NCBI GenBank assembly: GCA_963729275.1
Contig: CAVSNH010000003.1
Span: forward strand, 124,001-188,000
Direction: 5' to 3'
Length of the DNA: 64,000 nt
Source: CAVSNH01 sp963729275
Lineage (GTDB): Bacteria; Actinomycetota; Acidimicrobiia; Acidimicrobiales; RAAP-2
The stretch's first letter is position 1. Each line of letters starts with the position of its first letter. Positions 28,376-37,101 of the stretch are shown here, piece by piece. The notes under the pieces are model-generated. The model was given only the letters and a program-made list of their open reading frames with translations, did no database searches and was not told where the DNA came from. The position numbers and the translations under genes are program-made.

Positions 28376-29074
28376 CTAGGCGCCTGCGACGGCCTCACGG
28401 GCGGCGCGCAGGATGTCCTCGGCGGCCTGCAGCGGATGCGGGTGCCCGAAGACGGCGGACCCGGCGACGAACACGTTGGCTCCCGAGCGAGCGGCATCGA
28501 CCACCGTGTGCTCGTCGATGCCTCCGTCGACCTCCACGTCGACGGCCAGGCCGGCGGCATCGACAGCCTCGCGGACCTTGCGCACCTTGGGCATGACTTC
28601 GCCGATGAACGATTGTCCACCGAACCCGGGGAAGACGGTCATGCACAGCACCAGGTCGACCAGTTCGAGATACGGCTCGAGGGCGTCGAAGGGCGTGTCG
28701 GGGTTGGCGGCCAGTCCCGCCCGCAGGCCCAGGTCGCGCATCTGGCGGACCAACGCCTCGGTCTCACCTACCTCTACGTGGACCGTACAGCCGCCGGACC
28801 CGGCGTCGCGGAACGACTCGAGGTACCGGGCCGGGTCGGTGATCATGAGGTGGGTGTCGAAGAAGAGGTCGGTGTGGGCCCGGAGCGACGACACGACCGG
28901 GGGCCCGATGGTCAGGTTGGGGACGAAGTGCCCGTCCATGACGTCGACGTGGAGCCACTCGGTCGCGGCTTTGACGCCGCTGACCGCGTCAGACAGCGCG
29001 CCGAAATCGGCCGAAAGGATGGACGGCGCCACCCGGAGCTGGCGGTGGGAGCGGTGGGACGAGGCGCTCGCCAT
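28376..29074 (-). CDS. rpe: ribulose-phosphate 3-epimerase
   Basis: 232 aa TIM barrel interconverting ribulose 5-phosphate and xylulose 5-phosphate. Ribulose 5-phosphate is a RibB substrate, so placement before ribD-ribBA makes sense. APSILSADF, LHVDVMDGHFVPN, and VFPGFGGQSF carry the metal and phosphate contacts. The usual GVALNP loop reads GLAANP. First gene of rpe-ribD-ribBA-ribH-hisG. Confidence 0.95.
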   Translation of the reverse strand: MASASSHRSHRQLRVAPSILSADFGALSDAVSGVKAATEWLHVDVMDGHFVPNLTIGPPVVSSLRAHTDLFFDTHLMITDPARYLESFRDAGSGGCTVHVEVGETEALVRQMRDLGLRAGLAANPDTPFDALEPYLELVDLVLCMTVFPGFGGQSFIGEVMPKVRKVREAVDAAGLAVDVEVDGGIDEHTVVDAARSGANVFVAGSAVFGHPHPLQAAEDILRAAREAVAGA

Positions 29075-29139
29075 CGGAAGGAGACTACCGGCGCACGCCC
29101 GCCAGGCTGGTCATTGGCGCTCGTGTGCCCACCTCCGAG

Positions 29140-29145
29140 TACGGT
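29140..29145 (+). promoter_or_regulatory. -10 box of a leaderless promoter (TACGGT)
   Basis: TACGGT followed by 8 nt and the GTG of the HAD gene at 29154. No SD is visible in between. Confidence 0.45.
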
Positions 29146-29153
29146 CGCCCGAC

Positions 29154-29825
29154 GTGAGCCAGATCGCTTTGTTCGACCTCGACAACACATTGGTCGATCG
29201 CCAAGCGGCGTTCCAGCAATGGGCAGAATGGTTCGTCGAGACGAGAGGCCTTGAATCTGACGACGTCGAATGGTTGGTGGCGGCCGACCTCGACGGGAAC
29301 GCGCCACGGGACGAGCTCTTCGCCAAGCTTCGGGCGCGGCGGGGACTCAGCGACGGTCTCGACACGCTGGTCTCGGGCTACCTGCGCGAGTACCCCCTCT
29401 TCTTCGAGCCCGATCCAGACGTCCACGCGGCGTTGGCACGACTCCGAGCCCACGGGTGGCGCATCGCCATCGTGACCAACGGGCCCACCACCCAGCGGGC
29501 CAAGGTGGCCCAGGCCGGTCTTCTGGACCTGGTGGATGCGTGCTGCGTGTCGGCCGAGCTCGGGTCCTGGAAGCCCGACCCCCAGATCTTCGAACAGGCC
29601 GTCGCCGCCTGTGGTGCCGATGGTGGCGCCCTGAGCACCATCTGGATGATCGGCGACTCGCCGGAACACGACATGGCTGGGGCCCAGCGACTGGGCATGC
29701 GAACGGTGTGGATGCACCGCCACCGCGACTGGGACATTGACGATTTCCGACCGGACCATCAGGCCGGCTCGATACACGACGCCGTCGACGTCTTGTTGAG
29801 CGCGGCTCCGCCCGTCCCCGACTGA
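29154..29825 (+). CDS. HAD-superfamily hydrolase
   Basis: 223 aa. Motif I DLDNTL near residue 7, motif II IVTNG, motif III Lys in WKPDP, and motif IV GDSPEHD. The same subgroup as the HAD gene at 3823 (both carry a helical cap after motif I) but clearly divergent. Substrate unknown. A plus-strand gene in a minus-strand block, sitting between rpe and fmt where many actinobacteria have the rRNA methyltransferase gene rsmB. The stop is followed by three 14-bp tandem copies. Confidence 0.85.
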   Translation: MSQIALFDLDNTLVDRQAAFQQWAEWFVETRGLESDDVEWLVAADLDGNAPRDELFAKLRARRGLSDGLDTLVSGYLREYPLFFEPDPDVHAALARLRAHGWRIAIVTNGPTTQRAKVAQAGLLDLVDACCVSAELGSWKPDPQIFEQAVAACGADGGALSTIWMIGDSPEHDMAGAQRLGMRTVWMHRHRDWDIDDFRPDHQAGSIHDAVDVLLSAAPPVPD

Positions 29826-29826
29826 T

Positions 29827-29868
29827 CAGCCGGCTCCGGACAGCCGGCTCCGGACGGCCGGCTCCGGG
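29827..29868. repeat. three 14-bp tandem copies filling the gap between two stops
   Basis: Units 29827-29840 and 29841-29854 are identical (CAGCCGGCTCCGGA) and 29855-29868 has two changes. They account for the whole gap between the HAD stop (29825) and the fmt stop (29869). Each unit contains CCGGCT, so neighbours can form GC hairpins and may act as a weak bidirectional terminator; there is no T-tract. Confidence 0.85.
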
Positions 29869-30759
29869 TTACATCCCAAGTCGCTCTCCCGAGGCCGGCC
29901 TCGCCCCGCGGATCCACTCGGTGGCCGACATCGGGCGCCGTCCCTCGGGTTGCACGGTCACGAGCTGCAGGCGGGTCCCGGAACCGGCGAGCACGGTAGC
30001 CGTGTCGCTGTCGAGGGTGCCCGGCTCCGAGGGCGGGCCGACCTCTCCGGAGGCGGCCTGGGCCTCGAGGACCCGCAGGCGGTGGCCACGGAAGGTCGTC
30101 CAAGCCCGGCCCAGGCGCACCACCCGGCGGAGACGCACGGCCGGCTGGTCCCAATGGAGCTCGAGCTGAGCCGGCACGATCTTCTCCGCGTAGGAGGGTG
30201 TCCCCACCTGGTCCCGCGGCCTGGGCAGACTGGCCAGTCCCTCGGTCAGGTACCGCCGCAGGAGGTCACAGCCGATGTCCACGAGACGGTGGCGCAGATG
30301 GTCGGCCGACTCGTCCTCGCCGATCGCGGTCGGCTCACAGGCGTAGACCGGACCGGTGTCGAGGCCCGCCTCCACAGCCATGAGGCACACGCCCGTCTCG
30401 GCATCTCCCTCGAGGATCGCCCACTCCACCGGGGCGGCGCCGCGCCATCTGGGCAGCATCGAGAAATGCACGTTGACCATGGGCAGCCGGTCGAGGACGG
30501 CCTCGGGCACGATCCGGCCGAAGGCCACCACCACGCCGAGCTCGGCACCAACGCCGGCGATGTCGTCGAGCGAGTGGGTGACGGTGAGGCCCAACTCGGC
30601 GGCTGCGACCTTGACCGGACTGGGCTCGGGCTCCCCTCGACGCGACCGTCGCTTGTCGGCGCGAGTCACAACCAGAGCGACGTCGTGACCGGCGGCCACC
30701 AGCTCCTGCAACGGGAGAACGGCGACCTCGGGTGTGCCGAGGTAGACGATCCGGGCCAT
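29869..30759 (-). CDS. fmt: methionyl-tRNA formyltransferase
   Basis: 296 aa. Formylates Met-tRNAi for bacterial initiation. MARIVYLGTPEVAVLPL opens the Rossmann-type domain; the formyl-folate site reads NVHFSMLPRWRGAAPVEWAIL. The C-terminal OB-like domain follows from about 205. Partner of the deformylase gene just upstream; the gap is 67 nt. Confidence 0.95.
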   Translation of the reverse strand: MARIVYLGTPEVAVLPLQELVAAGHDVALVVTRADKRRSRRGEPEPSPVKVAAAELGLTVTHSLDDIAGVGAELGVVVAFGRIVPEAVLDRLPMVNVHFSMLPRWRGAAPVEWAILEGDAETGVCLMAVEAGLDTGPVYACEPTAIGEDESADHLRHRLVDIGCDLLRRYLTEGLASLPRPRDQVGTPSYAEKIVPAQLELHWDQPAVRLRRVVRLGRAWTTFRGHRLRVLEAQAASGEVGPPSEPGTLDSDTATVLAGSGTRLQLVTVQPEGRRPMSATEWIRGARPASGERLGM

Positions 30760-30826
30760 GGGCCGCCGACCCTACCGGGCCACCCAGGCCATGCCACGGT
30801 AGTGAGGCCTGCTCACTGGCCGCCGA

Positions 30827-31379
30827 TCAGACCGGGCGGGCGCTCTCCCAATCCTCCGGACGCACAAGCCTCTCCTCTAGGGCCGAGGTGTCGAACCCGA
30901 GCTCGCGGTCTCGGAGCACCCGCAAGGCCTGCTTGCGCATGTCCTCGTCGAGCCGCTCGAGCATGAGCACGCCGTCGAGGTGGTCGACCTCGTGCTGGAA
31001 CACCCGGCCGAGAAACTCGTCGGCCCTCGATGTCGAGGGCCTCCCCGTGCTCGTCGAGCCCGCGGAGGTGCACTCGGTTGGGGCGGACAATGCCGAGGCG
31101 CAGGCCGGGTATAGAGAGGCATCCCTCGTCGTAGTACCACTCGCCGTCGGTCTCCTCGATGACGGGGTTGATCACCGCCTGCGGGCCCTCCCCCACGTCG
31201 TAGACGAAGAGGCGGCGCTGGACACCGACCTGCGTGGCCGCGAGGCCAGCTCCGACCGAGTCGTACATCGTCTCGACCATGTCCTCGACCAGCTGCACCA
31301 GCGCTTCGTCGATGTCCTCGACGTCCCGAGCCACCTGGCGGAGGGCTGGATCGCCGTAGACGCGCACGGAGTAGGACAC
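30827..31379 (-). pseudogene. def: peptide deformylase, interrupted by a +1 frameshift
   Basis: Removes the N-formyl group from new proteins. From GTG 31379 the frame gives GAGLAATQVGV (motif I) and DEGCLSIPGL (motif II, metal Cys). After EALDIEG it loses similarity. Motif III, FQHEVDHLDGVLM with both metal His, continues in another frame and stops at 30827. Dropping one G from the GGG at 31026-31024 restores a single frame of the normal size. In the given sequence the enzyme would lack its metal-binding helix. def is normally essential, so a sequencing error, a second def elsewhere, or programmed frameshifting must be considered. Confidence 0.85.
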
Positions 31380-31474
31380 GGGCTCATTCTACGGGCTGGT
31401 CCCGACAGGGGACGCCAGAGCTCACAGCTGCGCCGCACGGCCGGCGACTCACCCCCCGGCCCCACGGTCCGCCA

Positions 31475-33262
31475 TCAGACGCTGACGGGATCTACCTCTA
31501 CCCGCACCCGCTCGGCCGGGCGCGGGGCCTCAACCAGCGCGTCGGAGAGGACGACATGGTCCTCTGCCCGCACCAACCAGCGATCGGGCCCAGCAGTCGA
31601 GCACGTCACACTTGCGCGATCCGACAGCCACCCGGCCATCACGCCCGCGCCCGCTCCACTGAGTAGGGCCAGAGCGCCGAAGGGCGGCAGCCCGAGGGCG
31701 GCACGGAGCTCACGCTCCGAATCGGCTAGTAGAGCGGGATCGGCCCGGGCCGCGGCCCGGACCGCGTCGTGGTCGGGAAGCCGAGTCTGGACGAGCAACC
31801 GGCCGCCACGGTCACGGCTGCCGAGCAGGCGGGCGGCCCGTGCCAACAAGGCCAACGCCTCTTCGGCAGCGACAAAGCGCGGGGCGAGCAGGTGCTGGTC
31901 GAAGTCGAGGATGGCCACGAGCTCGGCCGCCGGAAGCCGGTGGAGGGCGGCCTCGGTTCCGACCACCAGGCGGGCACCGGCCGCGGCCCCGTCGTCGTGG
32001 TCGGCGGTGAGCTCGACCGCGGCCACACCCATGAGGGCCGAGAGCTCCTCGGTGGCCCGGGTCACCCCCATCCGCAGGGCTCGCAGCCGTGTGTTGTCAC
32101 ACACGGCACACTGCACCGGCCGACCCTCCCCGCATCGACGGCAGACGAGCGCCTCGAACGGGCCGGCGGCACCGGCGTCACCGTCGTCCGCCGTGACCTC
32201 GCTCCGGACCAGGGAGACGGCCGCACCACAGCGGGCGCAGCGGGCGAGCGCCCCGCACTGCGGGCACGACAGCAGCGGAATCCGTCCGACGCGGTTGAGG
32301 ATGCAGACCGCGACTCCGGCCGGTCGGTCGAGCACGTGGCGCAGAGCCCGCCCCAGCCGCTCGGAGAAGAGTCCCGTCCGGGGGTCGTCCTCGCGACGGT
32401 CGACCACCTCGACCAGCGGCCAGCCGCGCCACTCGAGCGGACGGGGCGGCACCACGACCGCAGCTCCCTCGCTGAGCACCACTGTCGGGCAAGGTGACAC
32501 CAGCATCACCGGGGCGCCATCGCGACGGCCGCGTTCGACTACCACGTCGATGGCCGACCAGGTCGGTGCCCGTTGCTCGCGGTACGCCTCGTCGTGGGCG
32601 TCGAGGACCACGGCGGCCCGCAACCTCGGGACGGGCGCCCAGGCCGCCACTCGCGTGCCCACCGACACCGAGCCACCGGCGGCCGAGCGCTCCCACCCGT
32701 CGGGCAGCAGCGCCACCGGCACGCCCCGACCCCGCAGGCGCGCCTCGATGGCCGCCGCCCGCCGGTGGGACGGAGCGAGGACGACCACCCCGTCCGGACC
32801 GGTCCGGTGGACGATGTCCTCGACCAGGAGCACGGCGTCGAGCGCGGGAGGCAGTCGCATCACCGCCGGCGACCCGGATGCCAGGGCGGTGTCGACGAGA
32901 TCGACGGCACCGCCCCCCGGAGAGGGAGGCGCCACCGACGTCCGGGCCGGTGATGGCAAGGAGCGGACCACCCGCTCGGGCGAGGCCGTGCCCAGAAAGG
33001 AGGAGACCGGCCCGGCCCAGCGCCAGGCGGCCCATTCGGCCAGCCGCACCACCGACGGCGGCGGCCCCAGGCCACTCGAGAGGGCGAGCGGCTTGACCAC
33101 GACCCCGGGAGTGGGCGCGACGCCGTCCTCTGTCACCCACCCCCCGACCCGCCGACCGTGCAGCTCGACGCGGACGCGGCTGCCGGTGGTGATGAGGTCG
33201 GACAGTGAGGCCGGCACCTTGTAGTCGAAGGTGCGCCGGACGGCCGGCACGTCGGGCACCAC
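31475..33262 (-). CDS. priA: PriA-like primosomal protein without helicase motifs
   Basis: 595 aa, GTG start. The N-terminal DNA-binding domain begins PAVRRTFDYKVP. The zinc-binding Cys pairs are CPQCGALARCARCG and CRRCGEGRPVQCAVC, in the PriA arrangement. There is no Walker A GxGKT and no DEAH box; the Walker A position is replaced by an Ala/Leu-rich stretch near residue 140. Actinobacterial PriA proteins are known to lack detectable helicase motifs, so the role is probably structural in replication restart. The true start could be further upstream at a non-standard codon. Confidence 0.85.
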   Translation of the reverse strand: MVPDVPAVRRTFDYKVPASLSDLITTGSRVRVELHGRRVGGWVTEDGVAPTPGVVVKPLALSSGLGPPPSVVRLAEWAAWRWAGPVSSFLGTASPERVVRSLPSPARTSVAPPSPGGGAVDLVDTALASGSPAVMRLPPALDAVLLVEDIVHRTGPDGVVVLAPSHRRAAAIEARLRGRGVPVALLPDGWERSAAGGSVSVGTRVAAWAPVPRLRAAVVLDAHDEAYREQRAPTWSAIDVVVERGRRDGAPVMLVSPCPTVVLSEGAAVVVPPRPLEWRGWPLVEVVDRREDDPRTGLFSERLGRALRHVLDRPAGVAVCILNRVGRIPLLSCPQCGALARCARCGAAVSLVRSEVTADDGDAGAAGPFEALVCRRCGEGRPVQCAVCDNTRLRALRMGVTRATEELSALMGVAAVELTADHDDGAAAGARLVVGTEAALHRLPAAELVAILDFDQHLLAPRFVAAEEALALLARAARLLGSRDRGGRLLVQTRLPDHDAVRAAARADPALLADSERELRAALGLPPFGALALLSGAGAGVMAGWLSDRASVTCSTAGPDRWLVRAEDHVVLSDALVEAPRPAERVRVEVDPVSV

Positions 33263-33381
33263 CCGGACCAGCCGCTCGGGCGACGCCGTCCTCGACGCGC
33301 CTTCCTGGCCGGGAATGGCATCGGCGCCCTCCTCCCCCGGTGAGTCCGTCCCTCGTCCGCCCGCCGGATCGCCCGCGTCGG

Positions 33382-34590
33382 TCAGAGCCCGAGTGCCTGC
33401 TTGATGTCGTCCGCCCGAGACGTGTCCTCCCAGGTGAATTCCTTCTCGGAGCGTCCGAAGTGCCCGTAGGCGGCCGTCTTCTTGTAAATCGGGCGTTTGA
33501 GGTCGAGGTCCCGAACAATGGCGGCCGGCCGCAGGTCGAAGAGCTCGCTCACCACGCTGCCGATGGCGTCCGGATCACAGCGCTCGGTGCCGAAGGTGTC
33601 GACGAGGAGCGAAACGGGACGAGCCACGCCGATGGCATAGGCCACCTGGACCTCGCAACGGGCAGCGGCGCCGGAGGCCACGACGTTCTTGGCCACCCAG
33701 CGCGCTGCGTAGGCCGCCGAGCGGTCCACCTTGGACGGGTCCTTGCCCGAGAAGGCCCCCCCACCGTGGCGGGCCATGCCCCCATAGGTGTCGACGATGA
33801 TCTTCCGACCGGTCAACCCGGTGTCGGCGTGCGGGCCCCCGAGCTCGAAGACACCGGTGGGGTTGGCCAGCAGACGCATACCGCTCGTGTCCAGCTGTGG
33901 AGGCAGCAGCGGTGTCACCACGTTGTCGCGCAGGTCGGGCAGGAGCAGCGTCTCGAGGTCGACACCGGGGTCGTGCTGCGTCGAGATGAGCACCGTCTCG
34001 AGGGCCACGGGACGCCCATCCTCGTATGTCACGCTCACTTGCGTCTTACCGTCCGGGCGGAGGTAGGGCAGCACCCCCACCCGCCGCACCTGAGCCAGGC
34101 GCTGGGCCAAGCGGTGGGCCAGCCAGATCGGGAGAGGCATGAGGTCGGGCGTCTCGTCACACGCGTACCCGAACATCATCCCCTGGTCGCCGGCGCCTTG
34201 GGCGTTGAAGACGTCCTCGCCACCGGCCCCGGTACGGACCTCGAAGGCGCTGTCCACGCCCTGGCCGATGTTGGGCGACTGCTCATCGATGGAGACGATG
34301 ACGCCGCAAGTGTTGCCGTCGATGCCGAAGGCGTCGTCGTCATAGCCGATGTCGAGCACGGTCTGGCGCACCAGCTTGGGAAGGTCGACGTAGGTCGTGG
34401 TGGTGATTTCACCAGCCACCAGCACGAGACCGGTGGTGAGCAGCGTCTCGCAGGCCACCCGGCTCTCGGGATCGTCGGTCAGCATGGCGTCGAGCACGGC
34501 GTCCGAGATCTGGTCGGCCATCTTGTCGGGGTGACCCTCGGTGACCGACTCCGAGGTGAAGGTGTAACGGGAACTCACGGGCGGGTCCAT
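33382..34590 (-). CDS. metK: S-adenosylmethionine synthase
   Basis: 402 aa. Makes SAM from methionine and ATP. SESVTEGHPDK near the start, GAGDQGMMFGYA and GGGAFSGKDPSKVDRSAAY are the family signatures. ATG 34590 is used; the open frame to 34611 and GTG 34578 are alternatives, and no clear SD exists for any of them. A perfect 8-bp hairpin (34600-34620) lies 9 nt upstream. Confidence 0.96.
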   Translation of the reverse strand: MDPPVSSRYTFTSESVTEGHPDKMADQISDAVLDAMLTDDPESRVACETLLTTGLVLVAGEITTTTYVDLPKLVRQTVLDIGYDDDAFGIDGNTCGVIVSIDEQSPNIGQGVDSAFEVRTGAGGEDVFNAQGAGDQGMMFGYACDETPDLMPLPIWLAHRLAQRLAQVRRVGVLPYLRPDGKTQVSVTYEDGRPVALETVLISTQHDPGVDLETLLLPDLRDNVVTPLLPPQLDTSGMRLLANPTGVFELGGPHADTGLTGRKIIVDTYGGMARHGGGAFSGKDPSKVDRSAAYAARWVAKNVVASGAAARCEVQVAYAIGVARPVSLLVDTFGTERCDPDAIGSVVSELFDLRPAAIVRDLDLKRPIYKKTAAYGHFGRSEKEFTWEDTSRADDIKQALGL

Positions 34591-34599
34591 TCTCGTGGG

Positions 34600-34620
34600 G
34601 ACCGTCCACACCGGACGGTC
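34600..34620 (-). promoter_or_regulatory. hairpin in the metK leader
   Basis: A perfect stem GACCGTCC/GGACGGTC with a 5-nt loop, 9 nt before the metK ATG. GGACGG in its 3' arm is the nearest thing to an SD, so the fold could limit ribosome access. It does not match any SAM riboswitch I know. Confidence 0.4.
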
Positions 34621-34738
34621 GCGTGTCGATGTCGATGTCGCTTGCCGATCGGCCCCACCGCCATCGGGCGGACGGCCCTCGTCATGCTCGGACGTGCCGC
34701 AGCCCGGGCCGTGGCGGCGGGTCCCGCCATCGGTGCGA

Positions 34739-35983
34739 TCATCGGTGCGCCAGCCGCTCGACCACCCTATCCAAGATGGCGTCGGCCACCGCTTCCTTGC
34801 TGGTGAAGGTCACTGTCGAGACGGTGCCGTCGTCCCCGAGCACCGTCACCTCGTTGGTGTCGTGCTCGAAGCCGACACCGGGGCGCGAGACGTCGTTCGC
34901 CACCATGAGGTCCACTCCTTTGGCGACCAACTTGGCCGCCGCCCGGGCCCGCAGTCCCGCGTCCTCACCGGGCGTTTCCGCCGCGAAGCCCACCAGGACC
35001 TGGCCTCGGTGACGACGCCGACCTAGCTCGGCCAAGATGTCCGGCGTCACCTCGAGCAAGAGGTCGGGCAGGCCTTCGTCCTTGTGGATCTTGGTGAGAG
35101 CCACCGATTTTGGCCGGAAGTCGGCGACGGCGGCGGCCATCACCACGACGTCAGCCGTCTCGGCCCGGCTCAGCACCACGTCCTCCATCTCGGCTGCCGT
35201 CTCCACCTGCTCGATCCTGACTCGCTCATGCGTCGGCTGAGAGGCAGTCGTGACGAGGACCACTTCCGCGCCGCGGCGGGCGGCGGCGTTGGCCACCGCA
35301 TGGCCCTGCTTGCCCGATGACCGATTGCCGATGAACCGCACCGGGTCGATGGCCTCGCGGGTGCCACCGGCCGAGACCAACACCGACACGCCCGACAAGT
35401 CGCCAGGCGCCGGACGGACAGGGAGGTCGAGATGGCCGAGGAGACCGAGCACGGCGCCGGCGATTGTCTCGGGGTCGGCCAGCCGACCCGCTCCCTCGTC
35501 GCCCCCGGCCAGTCGGCCCTCCTCGGGGGGGACGACGGTGACGCCTCGCCCGCGCAGCACGGAAAGGTTGTGCGCCACGGCCGGGTGCTCCCACATCTCG
35601 GTGTGCATGGCCGGGCACAGCACCACCGGAGCAGTGGTGGCGAGGAGCGTGGCGGTCAGCAGGTCTCCGGCGAAGCCACCGGCGTAGGCGGCGATGAGGT
35701 CGGCGGTGGCCGGTGCCACCACCACGGCGTCCGCCCGCTGGCCCAGACGGGTGTGCGGGATGGCGGAGTCGTCATGCCACAGTGACGTGTGCGTCCGCTC
35801 CGAGGCCAGAGCGTCGAAGGTCGCCGTCCCGACGAACCGTGTGGCGTTCTCGGTGAGCACCGGCGCGACATGTACACCGGCGTCGACCAATCGCCGACAG
35901 ACCTCGACCGCCTTGTAGGCAGCAATGCCGGCAGTGACGCCAAGGACAACGAAGGGGCGAGCCTCTTCCCGTGATGGGCTCAT
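34739..35983 (-). CDS. coaBC: phosphopantothenoylcysteine decarboxylase / phosphopantothenate-cysteine ligase
   Basis: 414 aa, two steps of CoA synthesis. The N-terminal flavoprotein CoaC (1-190) has GVTAGIAAYK, the active-site His in AIPHTRL, and PAMHTEMW where most have PAMNxxMW. The C-terminal CoaB (195-414) has SAGGTREAIDPVRFIGNRSSGK and the AAAVADFRP and NDV blocks. Between rpoZ and metK in the standard actinobacterial order. Confidence 0.95.
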   Translation of the reverse strand: MSPSREEARPFVVLGVTAGIAAYKAVEVCRRLVDAGVHVAPVLTENATRFVGTATFDALASERTHTSLWHDDSAIPHTRLGQRADAVVVAPATADLIAAYAGGFAGDLLTATLLATTAPVVLCPAMHTEMWEHPAVAHNLSVLRGRGVTVVPPEEGRLAGGDEGAGRLADPETIAGAVLGLLGHLDLPVRPAPGDLSGVSVLVSAGGTREAIDPVRFIGNRSSGKQGHAVANAAARRGAEVVLVTTASQPTHERVRIEQVETAAEMEDVVLSRAETADVVVMAAAVADFRPKSVALTKIHKDEGLPDLLLEVTPDILAELGRRRHRGQVLVGFAAETPGEDAGLRARAAAKLVAKGVDLMVANDVSRPGVGFEHDTNEVTVLGDDGTVSTVTFTSKEAVADAILDRVVERLAHR

Positions 35984-36085
35984 CGAGTCAGGCCTCGCCG
36001 GCCGGCGACGTCCCGGTGCGCCGGCTTCGACATCGCGCTCGACGCCCCGACCATGTGCGTCGTCCCCCCGGGCGAGCGGTGGGAC

Positions 36086-36427
36086 CTACGCCCCGTCGAC
36101 ACCTGTGGGGTCGCCCTCGGCCGCCGCCTCTTCGATCTCCGCCAGTTCGATCTCGGCCGCCTCGGCCTCGACCTCGTCAGGGTTGATCCGGATGTAGGCC
36201 GCCTTGCCCGCCGCCACTTCCTCGAAGGCGATCGACAACGGCTTCCCCGACGCCGTGGCCACCTGGGGCGGGACCACGACACCCAGTCCCTCACCCAACG
36301 AGTTGTAGTAGCTGTTCACCTGCCGGGCCCGGCGGGCGGCCAGGGCCACCAGGGTGAACTTCGAGTCCGTCTTGTCGAGAAGGTCCTCGATGGGTGGGTC
36401 CATGAGCGTGGTCTTCGTCTGCGCCAT
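36086..36427 (-). CDS. rpoZ: RNA polymerase omega subunit
   Basis: 113 aa. Small RNA polymerase subunit that chaperones beta-prime. MDPPIEDLLDKTDSKFTLVALAARRARQVNSYY and the following LGEG contain the conserved core (the first 20 residues of this stretch are the most typical). A Glu/Ala-rich tail is common in the family. Follows gmk by about 95 nt. Confidence 0.94.
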   Translation of the reverse strand: MAQTKTTLMDPPIEDLLDKTDSKFTLVALAARRARQVNSYYNSLGEGLGVVVPPQVATASGKPLSIAFEEVAAGKAAYIRINPDEVEAEAAEIELAEIEEAAAEGDPTGVDGA

Positions 36428-36522
36428 GTGGGTACTGGTCTCCGGTCGGGTCGTAGGTGGTGTCGGTCGTCGGCCGGTCGGGGCGAAGGAATCGCCCGAG
36501 CGGGAGCATCGCCATGGCGTGC

Positions 36523-37101
36523 TCAGCCGGCCGAACGGCGACCCACCACTATACCGGCGACCTCCGCAATGGCCTGTGACAGGTCGGCGTTGACCACCAC
36601 GGCGTCGGCCAGCTCCCTCCCGGTGCGCTCCTCCTGGCGGCCGACCTCTAGGCGTGCGGCGATGCGATCTTCGTCATCGCCCCGAGCCCGCATCCGCTCT
36701 GCCTGGGCCTCGGACGACGGCGGCAGGAGCAGGATGAGGGTGGCGTCGGGTCGCTGGGCCCGGACCTGTTGCGCGCCCTGCAGGTCGATCTCCAACAGGA
36801 GGTCCTTCCCAGCAGGCGGCTCGGCTTGCGGTGTGCCGTAGAGATGGCCCAAGAACTCGGCCCATTCGAAGAAGCCGCCCTCTTCGACCCGGCGCTCAAA
36901 GGTCGCCCGGTCCACGAACTCGTAGGCCTCGGGCGATTCGTCGGGACGGCGGGGACGCGTGGTCCACGAGCGGCTCAGCCACATGCGAGGGTCTTCCGCC
37001 ACAAGGCGTGCCGCGAGCGTTCCCTTGCCCGCACCGCCAGGGCCGAAGAGAACGAAGAGAAACGGAGTGGACCCGGGCCGCGCCGGATCCGCCGCGCTCA
37101 G
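36523..37101 (-). CDS. gmk: guanylate kinase, apparent CTG start
   Basis: 192 aa. Phosphorylates GMP to GDP. P-loop GPGGAGKGT near residue 20, then the GMP-binding SWTTRPRRPDE and FFEWAEFLGHLYGTP. In this frame no ATG, GTG or TTG lies between the end of mihF and the P-loop. The only candidate is CTG 37101, overlapping the mihF stop as CTGA. Any later start would remove the P-loop, and any earlier start lies deep in mihF. The TrmH-family gene at 20276 shows the same CTGA arrangement. Confidence 0.9.
   Translation of the reverse strand: MSAADPARPGSTPFLFVLFGPGGAGKGTLAARLVAEDPRMWLSRSWTTRPRRPDESPEAYEFVDRATFERRVEEGGFFEWAEFLGHLYGTPQAEPPAGKDLLLEIDLQGAQQVRAQRPDATLILLLPPSSEAQAERMRARGDDEDRIAARLEVGRQEERTGRELADAVVVNADLSQAIAEVAGIVVGRRSAG

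Noticed and set aside
34591..34738. SAM riboswitch upstream of metK
   Set aside because: Only a simple hairpin is present; none of the known SAM-binding cores can be matched.
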